Shown here piece after piece: positions 19,821-28,102 of a stretch of DNA of 28,204 nt. The DNA comes from a virus: IMG/VR virus record IMGVR_UViG_3300033150_001258, positions 1-28,204 of that record; one strand, given 5' to 3'. The notes below the pieces were generated by a model. The model was not told the origin of the DNA and did not search any database. It saw only the letters and a program-made list of their open reading frames with translations. Both the position numbers and the translations under genes were made by a program. Within the stretch, counting starts at the first letter, position 1, and each line of letters starts with the position of its first letter.

Positions 19821-21087
19821 TGAGCTTCTTGCATTTCTTTATGCAGATGAAACAATGCAGGATTTGAATAATATTTATATCTCGGAGCAAACTAAGAACT
19901 TTATTAATTCTTCGATGGACTTTGCAAGTGATTTTGGACTTGCTATGTTTTTTGCAAATGAGAACCCGTTATTGCGCGAATTGATGGAGGAAAGAACTAA
20001 GAAATTTTCTGTATATGTTGAAGATACGACATATAAACAGCTTAAAGAAAGCTTGATGGAAGGTTTCCTCGCTGGTGAAAGTGAAACCGATTTAGCGAAG
20101 AGGGTTAATGATGTGATGTCATTAGCAAAGCGGCAAAGGGCAGCGACTATCGCGAGGACAGAGACTTTTTCGGTTGTGAATCAGGCACATCTAGAAACAA
20201 TGCGAATGAACGGAATTGAATGGAAAGAGTGGTTGACGGCAGGAGATGAAAAAGTACGAGAAAATCATAGAGCAGCTAATGGTCAAATTGTGAGAGTAGA
20301 TGAGTATTTTATAGTTGGTGGTGAATATTTAATGTATCCCGGAGACCCGCGGGGAAGTGCCGAAAACGTAATATCGTGTAGATGCCTCAATATCCCCGCT
20401 ATATATACAAAGCAAGTTAACGAGAGCAAAAGAACTTTAATAGGTGTTGCCTCTACGGAGGTAGTTGATCGATATAACGACATAATTAAGCAGGACGGTT
20501 GGATACTTGATAACTTTAGGAAAAATCCGGTGATGTTATGGTCGCACAATTATAATGAGCCACCCATCGCTAAAATTACCGATATCAGAATCGAGAATAA
20601 CCAATTGATTTTTGAGGCTCAATTTCCTAAAAAAGGGGTTAATGAGCTAAGTGATAAGATATTTGAGTTTTACAAAGAAGGTCTTCTTAATGCTTTTAGT
20701 GTCAGCTTTATACCTATAAAATATGAGCATAACGAATATGGCGGCTATACATATACACAACAGGAGTTATTAGAGATATCTGCTGTTACAGTCCCAGCTA
20801 ATCAGGAGGCTCTTGCGATGGCTTTTAAATCTATGGATGAAGAGAGCCAATATAAATTACTTAAAAGCCTCGGAATTAAAACTTTAAATCTTGAGGAAGT
20901 GTTTAAGGGTGCTGTTCCTTCTCATGAATCCCAAAAACTTGATGAAAATAGCGCTTGGGATGCAACGGAAGCGGTTACAAAGCTGAGAAAGTGGGCGTCT
21001 TCTGATGGAACAGGTGATAAAGATACAATTGATTGGGCAAAATACAAATGGGGCTTTGCTTGGTATGAGATGATAATGGAGTGTTAG
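19804..21087 (+). CDS. MuF-type head morphogenesis domain fused to HK97 prohead protease
   Basis: Residues about 1-205 match Mu gpF/SPP1 gp7-type proteins (ARTETFSVVNQAHLETMRMN, then EWLTAGDEKVRENHRAANGQ and the Cys-containing ENVISCRCLN). Residues about 210-350 match the HK97 prohead protease (ASTEVVDRYNDIIKQDGWIL, MLWSHNY with the catalytic His, FSVSFIP with the catalytic Ser, LLEISAVTVPANQEAL). The last residues (WDATEAVTKLRKWAS...WAKYKWGFAWYE) belong to a domain that continues in another frame in the next entry, so a base is probably missing near 21067. Starts with GTG at 19804, overlapping the portal. Confidence 0.85.
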   Translation: MEKILDELLAFLYADETMQDLNNIYISEQTKNFINSSMDFASDFGLAMFFANENPLLRELMEERTKKFSVYVEDTTYKQLKESLMEGFLAGESETDLAKRVNDVMSLAKRQRAATIARTETFSVVNQAHLETMRMNGIEWKEWLTAGDEKVRENHRAANGQIVRVDEYFIVGGEYLMYPGDPRGSAENVISCRCLNIPAIYTKQVNESKRTLIGVASTEVVDRYNDIIKQDGWILDNFRKNPVMLWSHNYNEPPIAKITDIRIENNQLIFEAQFPKKGVNELSDKIFEFYKEGLLNAFSVSFIPIKYEHNEYGGYTYTQQELLEISAVTVPANQEALAMAFKSMDEESQYKLLKSLGIKTLNLEEVFKGAVPSHESQKLDENSAWDATEAVTKLRKWASSDGTGDKDTIDWAKYKWGFAWYEMIMEC

Positions 21088-21527
21088 TAACCGTTTGGCG
21101 TGGTGTTTCTGCAGCTATGGCGGCTTTGATGGGTGCTCGTGGTGGTGTGGATATTCCTGATTCTGATTTCGATAAAGTTTACAATCATTTAGCAAGACAC
21201 TATAGAGAATTTGATAAAGAGCCACCCGAAAAAGAATTTGTCTTTGCTTTACGAAGATGTTTCAAAGAGTTGAATGTTGTAGAAGGAGCGTTAATGGATG
21301 TCATTATCGAAAGGAAAAAAGATGCCAAAAAACTTGAAGAATTAGTAGAAGCGTTTAAAAATTTCATGGAGTTACATGAAAAAATGACTCCGGAAGAAGA
21401 AGCGGAAGCTGATCACAATGGTGAAGAAGTCCCGGAATTTGATGAACCTGAAGGAGAAGAGAATTTGAGTGAAAAATTAATCGAAGAATTAAGAAATTTT
21501 GTCAAGGAGGTTGAGAACAATGAGTGA
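21081..21527 (+). CDS. Protease C-terminal/scaffold-like region, out-of-frame continuation
   Basis: The frame includes DDNGVLVTVWRGVSAAMAAL, then GARGGVDIP and KVYNHLARHYREFDKEPPE. This block normally follows the ...WAKYKWGFAWY segment that ends the previous gene, so the two were one reading frame. Adding one base near 21067 gives WYE(D)DNGVLVTVW. The rest is an acidic coiled coil, as expected of a scaffold (delta-like) domain cut off by the protease during head maturation. No independent ribosome site precedes 21081. The repaired protein would run from 19804 to 21527. Confidence 0.8.
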   Translation: MLVTVWRGVSAAMAALMGARGGVDIPDSDFDKVYNHLARHYREFDKEPPEKEFVFALRRCFKELNVVEGALMDVIIERKKDAKKLEELVEAFKNFMELHEKMTPEEEAEADHNGEEVPEFDEPEGEENLSEKLIEELRNFVKEVENNE

Positions 21528-22596
21528 AGTTAGAACTGCATTGAAAGAATTCTTTGAAAATGAAGGTGCCGCTATAATAAAGAAAATTACTCAGAAAGAG
21601 CTTGAAAGAGTAATTAAAGAAGCCGCGGACGTGAAAGTTCCGGAATATACTTCAGACGTAAAGAAAGACGCAAATGAGTTCTTTAGAGCTTTAATAGATA
21701 GGGACAGTGTAGCTTTAAAGGCTCTTTCTGAGGGCGTTGATAGCGCAGGCGGTTATTTCGTTCCAGAAGAGTTCTTAGCAACCGTGTTGGATATAGCTAA
21801 GGATGTTGGCTATGTTAGAAAATACGGTACTGTTATTAAGATGAGCTCGGATACATTGAATATACCAAAACTAGCTTCTAAGCCAAGTGCTGTTTGGGTT
21901 TCCGAAGGTCAGGCAATTTCTACAGGTCAGCCGGTAATTGGACAGGTCAAATTGGTAGCAAAAGAAACTGGCTTGATAGTCCCGGTTACACGACAGCTTA
22001 TTATGGACAGTAAAGTTGATGTCCAGCAACTTATAGCCAAGATAATCGCTGAAGCAATAGCAGAGGCCGAGGATACTCAAGGATTTACCGGTGATGGCAC
22101 GGTGTTTACTGGAGTTTTGAATGATACAAACGTAAACGTTGTCACAATGCCTGAAACCAAAATTGGCTTTAGCGATATAACAGCTGATGACTTGATTAAT
22201 CTTATTTCTGCGGTTCCATCTAAAGTAGCGGATAAAGGCGCATTTGTAATGCATAGAAGCATTCTCGCCACAATTAAGACACTTAAAGATGGTAATGGAG
22301 CTTACCTCTTTAATCCCGTCGATAAAACAATTTGGGGTTATCCGGTTTATACAAGTGATGTAATGCCCGCACTTGCGGATTCTGCAGCTGATACTAAATT
22401 CATAATCTTCGGTGATTTGAGCTATCTCTATCTTGGAGATAGAGAACAGATTAGTGTTGCAGTAGCTGACCAAGCAACTGTCGGTGGAACAAATCTCTAT
22501 GAAGCTAATATGCTTGCAATAAGAGTCATTGAAAGAGTCGGACTTGCAGTTGCAATGCCGAGTGCATTCGCAGTCTTGAAGACAGCTGCAGCCTGA
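21520..22596 (+). CDS. Major capsid protein (HK97 fold)
   Basis: The 358-residue product has an acidic, helical N-terminal delta segment (to about residue 60) and then the HK97 core: DSAGGYFVPEEFLATVLDIA, VRKYGTVIKMSSDTLNIPKL, TGLIVPVTRQLIMDS, FTGDGT, then WGYPVYTSDVMP and FGDLSYLYLGDR. It builds the icosahedral shell. The ATG at 21520 has AAGGAGGTTG upstream. Followed by a terminator, as often seen behind highly expressed capsid genes. Confidence 0.95.
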   Translation: MSEVRTALKEFFENEGAAIIKKITQKELERVIKEAADVKVPEYTSDVKKDANEFFRALIDRDSVALKALSEGVDSAGGYFVPEEFLATVLDIAKDVGYVRKYGTVIKMSSDTLNIPKLASKPSAVWVSEGQAISTGQPVIGQVKLVAKETGLIVPVTRQLIMDSKVDVQQLIAKIIAEAIAEAEDTQGFTGDGTVFTGVLNDTNVNVVTMPETKIGFSDITADDLINLISAVPSKVADKGAFVMHRSILATIKTLKDGNGAYLFNPVDKTIWGYPVYTSDVMPALADSAADTKFIIFGDLSYLYLGDREQISVAVADQATVGGTNLYEANMLAIRVIERVGLAVAMPSAFAVLKTAAA

Positions 22597-22607
22597 TGAT
22601 AATAATT

Positions 22608-22632
22608 AGCTCCCGCGTGAGCGGGGGCTTTT
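22608..22632 (+). terminator. Intrinsic terminator after capsid gene
   Basis: AGCTCCCGC pairs with GCGGGGGCT (one T-G) across GTGA and is followed by TTTT. Confidence 0.8.
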
Positions 22633-22651
22633 AACCTTAGCGGAGGTGGAA

Positions 22652-23080
22652 ATGATGAAAAGAGCAAGTTTATATATTTTGATATATGCGTTAATGATTG
22701 TAGGGGCATTAATATTTTCAGCTTGGAGTGTTCTTGATAATACGAAGACTTTCTTAATCTTAGAACCTCAGCAAATTACAGCAGCAGCTTCTTCGAGTGC
22801 AATATCTTTAAAAGGCTATGAAAGAGCACATATATTGATAGCCGTGAATGCTTCTCCAGCTGCAACTTTGACAGCTAAAATTTATGAATCCATAACTGCG
22901 GCTGGGACTTATACTTATTCTCAAGAAGCGTCTGTAACGAATATCACTACCGGAGTATTGGAACTTGAGGTTGTGAAGAATATGGATGCTCCGTATATTA
23001 AGCTTGAGCTTACTCCTACAGGTACGATGACAATATCGGCTGTTGGAGTTTACTATGAGGCAGCAAACGCACCATTCTGA
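22652..23080 (+). CDS. Structural protein with N-terminal membrane-like segment, 142 aa
   Basis: Residues about 6-28 form a hydrophobic segment (ASLYILIYALMIVGALIFSA) after two basic residues, like a signal anchor. The remainder is a Thr/Ala-rich all-beta domain of the kind seen in phage head decoration or neck proteins. The ATG at 22652 follows CGGAGGTGG; the ATG at 22655 is equally possible. A membrane-like start is unusual for a gene between the capsid and connector genes. Exact role unknown. Confidence 0.6.
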   Translation: MMKRASLYILIYALMIVGALIFSAWSVLDNTKTFLILEPQQITAAASSSAISLKGYERAHILIAVNASPAATLTAKIYESITAAGTYTYSQEASVTNITTGVLELEVVKNMDAPYIKLELTPTGTMTISAVGVYYEAANAPF

Positions 23081-23092
23081 GGAGGTGGAATC

Positions 23093-23305
23093 GTGAAAGT
23101 CAAACTCAAGCATGCACTCTTTTATGGCAAGAGATATGAAATAGGTGAGGAAGTGGATTTACCTGAATGGTTGATTAAGGCTTTAGGGGATGACTATTTG
23201 GAGGTTCTTGAAAAAGAATCCGAGGTGAAAGAAAATGCTGGTGACTCTTCAGGAGCTAAAGGATTATCTAAAAATAAGCGACACGGAAAACGACACAAAG
23301 CTTAA
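23093..23305 (+). CDS. Small head-associated protein, 70 aa
   Basis: Starts with GTG after GAGGAGGTGG. The first 45 residues (KVKLKHALFYGKRYEIGEEVDLP) are the short beta-rich segment common just before connector genes. The C-terminus is Lys/Arg-rich and overlaps the connector gene by 71 bases, so it could be a shadow extension. Function unknown. Confidence 0.6.
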   Translation: MKVKLKHALFYGKRYEIGEEVDLPEWLIKALGDDYLEVLEKESEVKENAGDSSGAKGLSKNKRHGKRHKA

Positions 23306-23735
23306 TTTGGTGCTTACACAGGCAGATGAATATATTAAATCCCAGTGTGAGAGGAATTTTGAATACGGGACTTATACCGAGAAGGTTAGAATAGCCAATG
23401 GAGTGCTTTTCTTGAAAGAAAGACCGGTTGAATCAATTACTGAGGTTATTGATGTTAGCGGGTATGAATATAGCGTTTGGGATTTTAACTCTGAGACAGG
23501 AGAAGTTTATCTTGAAGAGCAAATAGATTCAATAGCTGAGGTTACCTATGTTGGAGGTTATCAATCAATCCCAAATGATTTAAAAATGGCTGTTATAAGA
23601 CTTGCGGAATATCTTTTTAATAATCCGGAAGGAGTCAAAAATGTCAACTTCGAAGGAGTTACCGTAGCTTATACAGATACTTTAGTACTAGTCCAGCAAG
23701 TGATTTACCGATATGGAGGGTTCCCAATTGTTTGA
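23235..23735 (+). CDS. Head-tail connector (HK97 gp6-like)
   Basis: The opening MLVTLQELKDYLKISDTEND, then LVLTQADEYIKSQCERNF is the classic Phage_gp6-type start (LEEVKEYLRID-x-x-EDD), followed by strands, YVGGYQSIPNDLKMAVIRLA, EYLFNN and a C-terminal strand. It forms the ring that joins portal to tail. 166 residues, a little longer than usual. Ribosome site GAGGTGAAAG. Confidence 0.85.
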   Translation: MLVTLQELKDYLKISDTENDTKLNLVLTQADEYIKSQCERNFEYGTYTEKVRIANGVLFLKERPVESITEVIDVSGYEYSVWDFNSETGEVYLEEQIDSIAEVTYVGGYQSIPNDLKMAVIRLAEYLFNNPEGVKNVNFEGVTVAYTDTLVLVQQVIYRYGGFPIV

Positions 23736-24066
23736 TTTGAAGAATATTAATTTATTTTACGTGGATAAACTTGCAACAAAGCTAATAACAGTGAAAGTTC
23801 CTTCGGGAACGTCTTTAGACCCGAATACCAATAAAGTCGTGCAAACCTTTACAGAATATCAAATCAAAGCATTTGTAAGACAATTTAGTGTGGATACAGT
23901 ATCGCACTCGAATAACTTCTTAACTCAAGAAGCACGCAGAGTGATTTTTCAGAACACATTTGATCTAACAATGGATAGTATAGTTGTAATTGACGGCCAT
24001 GAGTACAAAATAAAGCAGATGTCTATTAAGAATGGATACTATGATTTGGCAGTTGATAAGAAATGA
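23728..24066 (+). CDS. Head-tail joining protein (head closure-like), 112 aa
   Basis: The TTG at 23728 is chosen because GGAGGG lies 7 nt before it; the ATG at 23713 overlaps that site. Mostly beta strands (TKLITVKVPSGTSLD, then TFTEYQIKAFVRQF and DGHEYKIKQMSIKNGYYDL), as expected for a head closure/stopper protein. Identity rests on position between the gp6-like and gp10-like genes and on the fold pattern. Confidence 0.65.
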   Translation: MFDLKNINLFYVDKLATKLITVKVPSGTSLDPNTNKVVQTFTEYQIKAFVRQFSVDTVSHSNNFLTQEARRVIFQNTFDLTMDSIVVIDGHEYKIKQMSIKNGYYDLAVDKK

Positions 24067-24578
24067 AGAAGATTGTTGATACAAGGCTCATTGAAATAAG
24101 AAGCAATATTGATGAGTTTAATAAGAGGCTTCAAAAGCTAAGAAAGTTGACACCACAAGCAGCAAACTATGTTGTTAAGAAAATTGCGTTTGGTCTTTTC
24201 CATGATTTAATAAAACGGTCACCGAGGCAGACAGGGCGATTACAACATGGATGGGATATTAGAAAGATTGATGAATATACTTATAGAATTTTTAACCCAA
24301 CGCATTATATCATCTATGTGGAATTTGGAGTGAAAGGGCATCCACTTAGTCAGGATAAAGAGAAACGTAAGAGGTCTTTGAGATATTTGTTCGCTAAAGG
24401 AATTTTGAAGAGTGTTAAGGTAGATAAAGGAAAATATACAATCGAATATTACTATACTCCTAAAGTGCAAAAGGTGGCGTTCATTCGTAATACTATCCGA
24501 GAATGGGCGCAAAAAACGCCAAAACTTGTTAGGGATTATCTGAGGGAATTTATAATTAAAACCATGTCAGGAAAGTGA
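24063..24578 (+). CDS. HK97 gp10-like tail-joining protein
   Basis: Matches the gp10 pattern: an N-terminal helix, VKKIAFGLFHDLIKRSPRQTGRLQHGW (start of the core), strand pairs, then HYIIYVEFGVKGH and a C-terminal helix (FIRNTIREWAQKTPKLVRDY). Length 171 is slightly long because of a basic insert near residues 100-130. Connects head and tail. Overlaps the previous gene by four bases. Confidence 0.85.
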   Translation: MKKIVDTRLIEIRSNIDEFNKRLQKLRKLTPQAANYVVKKIAFGLFHDLIKRSPRQTGRLQHGWDIRKIDEYTYRIFNPTHYIIYVEFGVKGHPLSQDKEKRKRSLRYLFAKGILKSVKVDKGKYTIEYYYTPKVQKVAFIRNTIREWAQKTPKLVRDYLREFIIKTMSGK

Positions 24579-24584
24579 TGTGAA

Positions 24585-24986
24585 ATGACACAGAAATTTT
24601 ATCTTAATATCATCAGGAGTTTAAGAGCATTTTTCTATAATATTGATAGCTCGGTTAGATGGTATATTGATACCGAAAATGAAAATATGCTTGATGACGA
24701 GTTTGTGGAGGTTTTAACCTCTACAAGAATTATTGAAGATGAGATTAAACCTAGCTTTGGAGATTTGATAAATTTAAATGTATATTCAAAGAATGATATT
24801 GATGTTCTTGTAGGAAAAATCTATGAGGCTTTAGATAATAGATTCATTGATATTCTCAATTATGTAGATGGCACTCTGGAAAAAGTTGGCTCTATCTATG
24901 TGAAACGAATCGACATAACTAATTTAGGCTCGATTAGTGGGTATTATGTGAAGAATTTAAGTATAGTAATTGAATGTTATTATTGA
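24585..24986 (+). CDS. Tail terminator-like protein, 133 aa
   Basis: Position (after gp10-like, before the tail tube) and size fit the tail terminator or completion protein that caps the tail tube. Alpha/beta pattern with a hydrophobic C-terminal strand (YYVKNLSIVIECYY). No specific motif. The start follows a weak site (GGAAAGTGATGTGAA). Confidence 0.6.
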   Translation: MTQKFYLNIIRSLRAFFYNIDSSVRWYIDTENENMLDDEFVEVLTSTRIIEDEIKPSFGDLINLNVYSKNDIDVLVGKIYEALDNRFIDILNYVDGTLEKVGSIYVKRIDITNLGSISGYYVKNLSIVIECYY

Positions 24987-25001
24987 CAGGAGGTGTGAAC
25001 G

Positions 25002-25637
25002 ATGGGTAAAACTTTCCCATTGAAGCCAAATACGGCAGGATATATAAGAGTGCAGTTTTACGACGGTAGAGATGCAACAGATTGTACAACGGGTGATTAT
25101 TACCCCGCTTTGATTGAATTGAAATACTTCGGTGAATTACCAGAATTGAAAGAACCAAAAATTAGAGCAGAGTTGAAACAATTCAATGATAGAGGAGCCT
25201 TCCACGGGTTTGAATTTGATGATGATTCAATCGATATTCCAGAGGTAACATTTGAGGTTGACATCGTAGATGACCAAGTTTCAACAAACGAATATGCTTT
25301 GAGAAAATGGTTCCAACAATTAAAATCCACAGACCAGTATGGTACAACTCCTACTGATGCTTTGATATCTACCAACGATGGCAATGCACAGGTAAGAGCT
25401 CAGGATGGTTCTTTACAGAGTATAAACCTTCCGACTGGTTTATTTACTCTTGGAATGGTTGTGCTCTTTGATAATGGAGACGTGAACACAAAATTTGGGC
25501 TTGACTTTCCGTACGTGGAAATAAGAGACTCTAGCTTTAGCTCCGGTGATGGTCGCGGCAAGTTTAGCTTTACAGTAAGAATCTGGGGTGTACCAACAGA
25601 CGTGACAGAACTCAAGACACAGACTCAAGTAACGTAA
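25002..25637 (+). CDS. Major tail (tube) protein
   Basis: 211 residues, mostly predicted beta, with the acidic and aromatic composition and long middle loop of siphovirus tube proteins (for example DFPYVEIRDSSFSSGDGRGK followed by FSFTVRIWGVPTDVTEL). Strong ribosome site CAGGAGGTGTG. It is placed between the tail terminator and the tail assembly or baseplate genes. Fold assignment is by context. Confidence 0.7.
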   Translation: MGKTFPLKPNTAGYIRVQFYDGRDATDCTTGDYYPALIELKYFGELPELKEPKIRAELKQFNDRGAFHGFEFDDDSIDIPEVTFEVDIVDDQVSTNEYALRKWFQQLKSTDQYGTTPTDALISTNDGNAQVRAQDGSLQSINLPTGLFTLGMVVLFDNGDVNTKFGLDFPYVEIRDSSFSSGDGRGKFSFTVRIWGVPTDVTELKTQTQVT

Positions 25638-25648
25638 GGTGATTGGTG

Positions 25649-25945
25649 ATGGATAAATTTAAATGGAAGATTATCAGCTATCAGCTTGCTGGAGCACATA
25701 TAAAATTGGTCGTGGATTTTGGGTATGGATGGAAAGAGATCACGGAGACTCTTGAAGACGGTACTGTTCAAACAAGATATGAGGGACACGTTGAAAGAGA
25801 GATAATAGAGCTTCCATTCTTGATGACGACAGAGCAGATTCAAAAGTATTTAGATTTGTATTGGTCAAACAAATATGGTCCATTAGATACGTATTACACG
25901 ACTCTGAATGACTTGGATTCTATAATCGGTTTAAGCAGTCAATAA
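25649..25945 (+). CDS. Hypothetical tail protein, 98 aa
   Basis: Not recognised. Beta-rich (WKIISYQLAGAHIKLVVDFG, then TVQTRYEGHVEREIIELPFL) with a helical end. Directly after the tail tube and ended by a terminator. It could be a tail assembly chaperone or a small tube-associated protein. No frameshift product or tape measure follows, unlike the usual chaperone arrangement. Confidence 0.6.
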   Translation: MDKFKWKIISYQLAGAHIKLVVDFGYGWKEITETLEDGTVQTRYEGHVEREIIELPFLMTTEQIQKYLDLYWSNKYGPLDTYYTTLNDLDSIIGLSSQ

Positions 25946-25968
25946 GCGGGGGCTCGGCTCCCGCTTTT
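25944..25968 (+). terminator. Intrinsic terminator
   Basis: AAGCGGG pairs with CCCGCTT, with extra GC/GC pairing inside, followed by TT. It overlaps the stop of the preceding gene. Confidence 0.7.
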
Positions 25969-25982
25969 AAGGAGTGAAAGCG

Positions 25983-28016
25983 ATGGCGAGATTGATTAAT
26001 AAACGTGATGTGGCTTTGTATGTAGAGGAGCTTACAGAACAGAAGAATCATGGAATACCTTATATCAAGCTTAACCGAACTAACAAAGGAAGGGGTAAAG
26101 GCAAGATTGAGCTTTATCCTATCACGATTGTGAATCTTCTTGGCAAATACGGTAATTTTGAGGTTGATTCAAACGGCGATGGATTGGCTGATGGTTGGAG
26201 TGTTTCCTCAGGCGTAACATCACAAGCATTATCAACATCCTCTGTTTTTGGTAGTTACTCTCAACAAATTAGTACAGATGGTGCGGCATTGCGATATTTA
26301 GATTATATTTATCGAAATTTTGGTAGTGTTCAATCTGGAGATATTCTTTTTGCTTCCGTTTTTTTAAAAGTTACTGCTACAAGTGCAAATGTGTTGCCTT
26401 ATTTAACGATAAATACGGGAAGTAATATTTGTTCAAAAAGTGGGACTCAACAAAATGTTTTTGAGCATTTATATCTTAGTATTGTAGCCGGGGACTTAAC
26501 ATCATCTATAATAGCAGCAGGTATGAAAGATACTACTTCAGCTGCATTGCAAGCAGGAGATACAGCATACATTGATGGCTTTATGTTAATTAATCTTACA
26601 TCGATGGGACAACTTCCGTTACCACTAAAAGAATTTTTCCAAAATCAGGTAACGAATTGGGAAGACTTAGCAACAACAAGCAATATAACTGCAGTTGACG
26701 GTAGAACCCAAACAGGTGAGGATTGGCTTGCGGAGCTGTTGCCCTACTGTGATTCAGTAGCTACGGCAGGATACAGTTTGATTGATGGGCAGTTGAATGT
26801 GATTGTTAAAAACAAAGGAGGAAATTTATTAAATGTTACATGGTTGCCATCACTATGCAATAATGAACGTGGTTATTATTCGCCAGCTTGGGGTGCGAGA
26901 ATTATTTTAAGTTCTACTAAGAAAGTAATCGCGGAGGTATGGGCAGATGCCTCTGGAATTGGACAGGTAGCCAAAATAATACCAAACAAAACATATTATT
27001 TATCTGCAACTAATGTAGGAGAGCAAACTATTAATTTAAGAGTAACCGAGCGCCCAACCGCTAATTATAATGTTTTCTCAACATACCCGTATTACAAAAC
27101 AACCGTAGCGCCAGGTCAGCGAGGAGTATTAAGTTTTTCATCTGACAGTCCATTTGTGTGGATTTCAATTGACCAATTAAACTCAGGGATATTAAGCGTT
27201 GAAAATATCATTCTTTCAGAACAGCAAACAGAATACACTCCACCACGCAAAAGTAAAATAGAGTTAGATACGGAGTTGTGGGGTTTAAATGGAGTTTACG
27301 AATTTCTTTTTGATGATAATAAACAACTTAAAAAAATTAAACGCTTTGAAAGGGTGTTAAAAGTTTCTGATGGCTCTGGAAATATTACCTTGTCTGGATA
27401 TCAAAGTGGAACAAAGTGTATTTTGATTAACGAAGATAACGGTGAAACTAAGATTGTTGATGTAGGAAGCACGATAGCAACAGGATGGAATAATGCGAAT
27501 GTTACGGTGATTTATAGAGTTTCAACCCCGACGATCGAAGAGCTGGGAACTAATGAACTTAGATTGTTCAGGAATGATAACTATATTTTGGTTTCACATG
27601 TTGTCAAAGATACCTTTACTGGCGATGGAATTACAACAACCTTTAATCTTTCGAGGACAGCTAACAATACTTATTATCAGGTTTATGTGAATGGCGAGGC
27701 TATTACAGAAAGAATAACAAAAACAACCACGAGCATTACTTTCGATAATCCACCAAAGAACGGGGCTTTGATTGAAGTACCCACAGGCAATGAGGAATTA
27801 TTAGACTTCATAACTAATCTTTCAATCAACGTTCAAAATAGCTCACGAGCAGTTACGAATGTTTTTGGTGAACAAGAAGTTAGAGCCCTTAATGAAGTTT
27901 ATCAAATTAGATTTACACGAAACTTATTAGAGAATATAGATGATTTTTACCAACAGTATAAAGACAAGACTTTCAGGCTGAAGATATTAAATACTTCTAC
28001 GAATGACACCTTGTAA
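25983..28016 (+). CDS. Large tail/adhesin-like protein with apparent 3' frameshift
   Basis: 677 residues. The N-terminal 60 residues (MARLINKRDVALYVEELTEQ...) resemble a tail-attachment domain. Then comes a carbohydrate-binding-like beta sandwich opening NLLGKYGNFEVDSNGDGLAD, a second sandwich near 260-420, and repeats such as DTFTGDGITTTFNLSRT typical of tail fibres. Likely host binding. The final residues FRLKILNTSTNDTL continue, in another frame, as KIVSADKDYFGRVENLTIIA and on to a TAG at 28093-28095, a sensible C-terminus just before the next ribosome site. Removing one base near 28014 restores it. The ATG at 25983 follows AAGGAGTG. Confidence 0.7.
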   Translation: MARLINKRDVALYVEELTEQKNHGIPYIKLNRTNKGRGKGKIELYPITIVNLLGKYGNFEVDSNGDGLADGWSVSSGVTSQALSTSSVFGSYSQQISTDGAALRYLDYIYRNFGSVQSGDILFASVFLKVTATSANVLPYLTINTGSNICSKSGTQQNVFEHLYLSIVAGDLTSSIIAAGMKDTTSAALQAGDTAYIDGFMLINLTSMGQLPLPLKEFFQNQVTNWEDLATTSNITAVDGRTQTGEDWLAELLPYCDSVATAGYSLIDGQLNVIVKNKGGNLLNVTWLPSLCNNERGYYSPAWGARIILSSTKKVIAEVWADASGIGQVAKIIPNKTYYLSATNVGEQTINLRVTERPTANYNVFSTYPYYKTTVAPGQRGVLSFSSDSPFVWISIDQLNSGILSVENIILSEQQTEYTPPRKSKIELDTELWGLNGVYEFLFDDNKQLKKIKRFERVLKVSDGSGNITLSGYQSGTKCILINEDNGETKIVDVGSTIATGWNNANVTVIYRVSTPTIEELGTNELRLFRNDNYILVSHVVKDTFTGDGITTTFNLSRTANNTYYQVYVNGEAITERITKTTTSITFDNPPKNGALIEVPTGNEELLDFITNLSINVQNSSRAVTNVFGEQEVRALNEVYQIRFTRNLLENIDDFYQQYKDKTFRLKILNTSTNDTL

Positions 28017-28102
28017 AATTGTTAGTGCAGATAAAGATTATTTCGGAAGAGTGGAGAATTTGACTATAATAGCGTTAGACTATTATAAATTATAGGAGGG
28101 AT

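Noticed and set aside
21871-22473. 200-aa minus-strand open frame
   Set aside because: It is the reverse complement of the HK97 major capsid gene, has no ribosome site or recognisable domain, and all real genes here are on the + strand.
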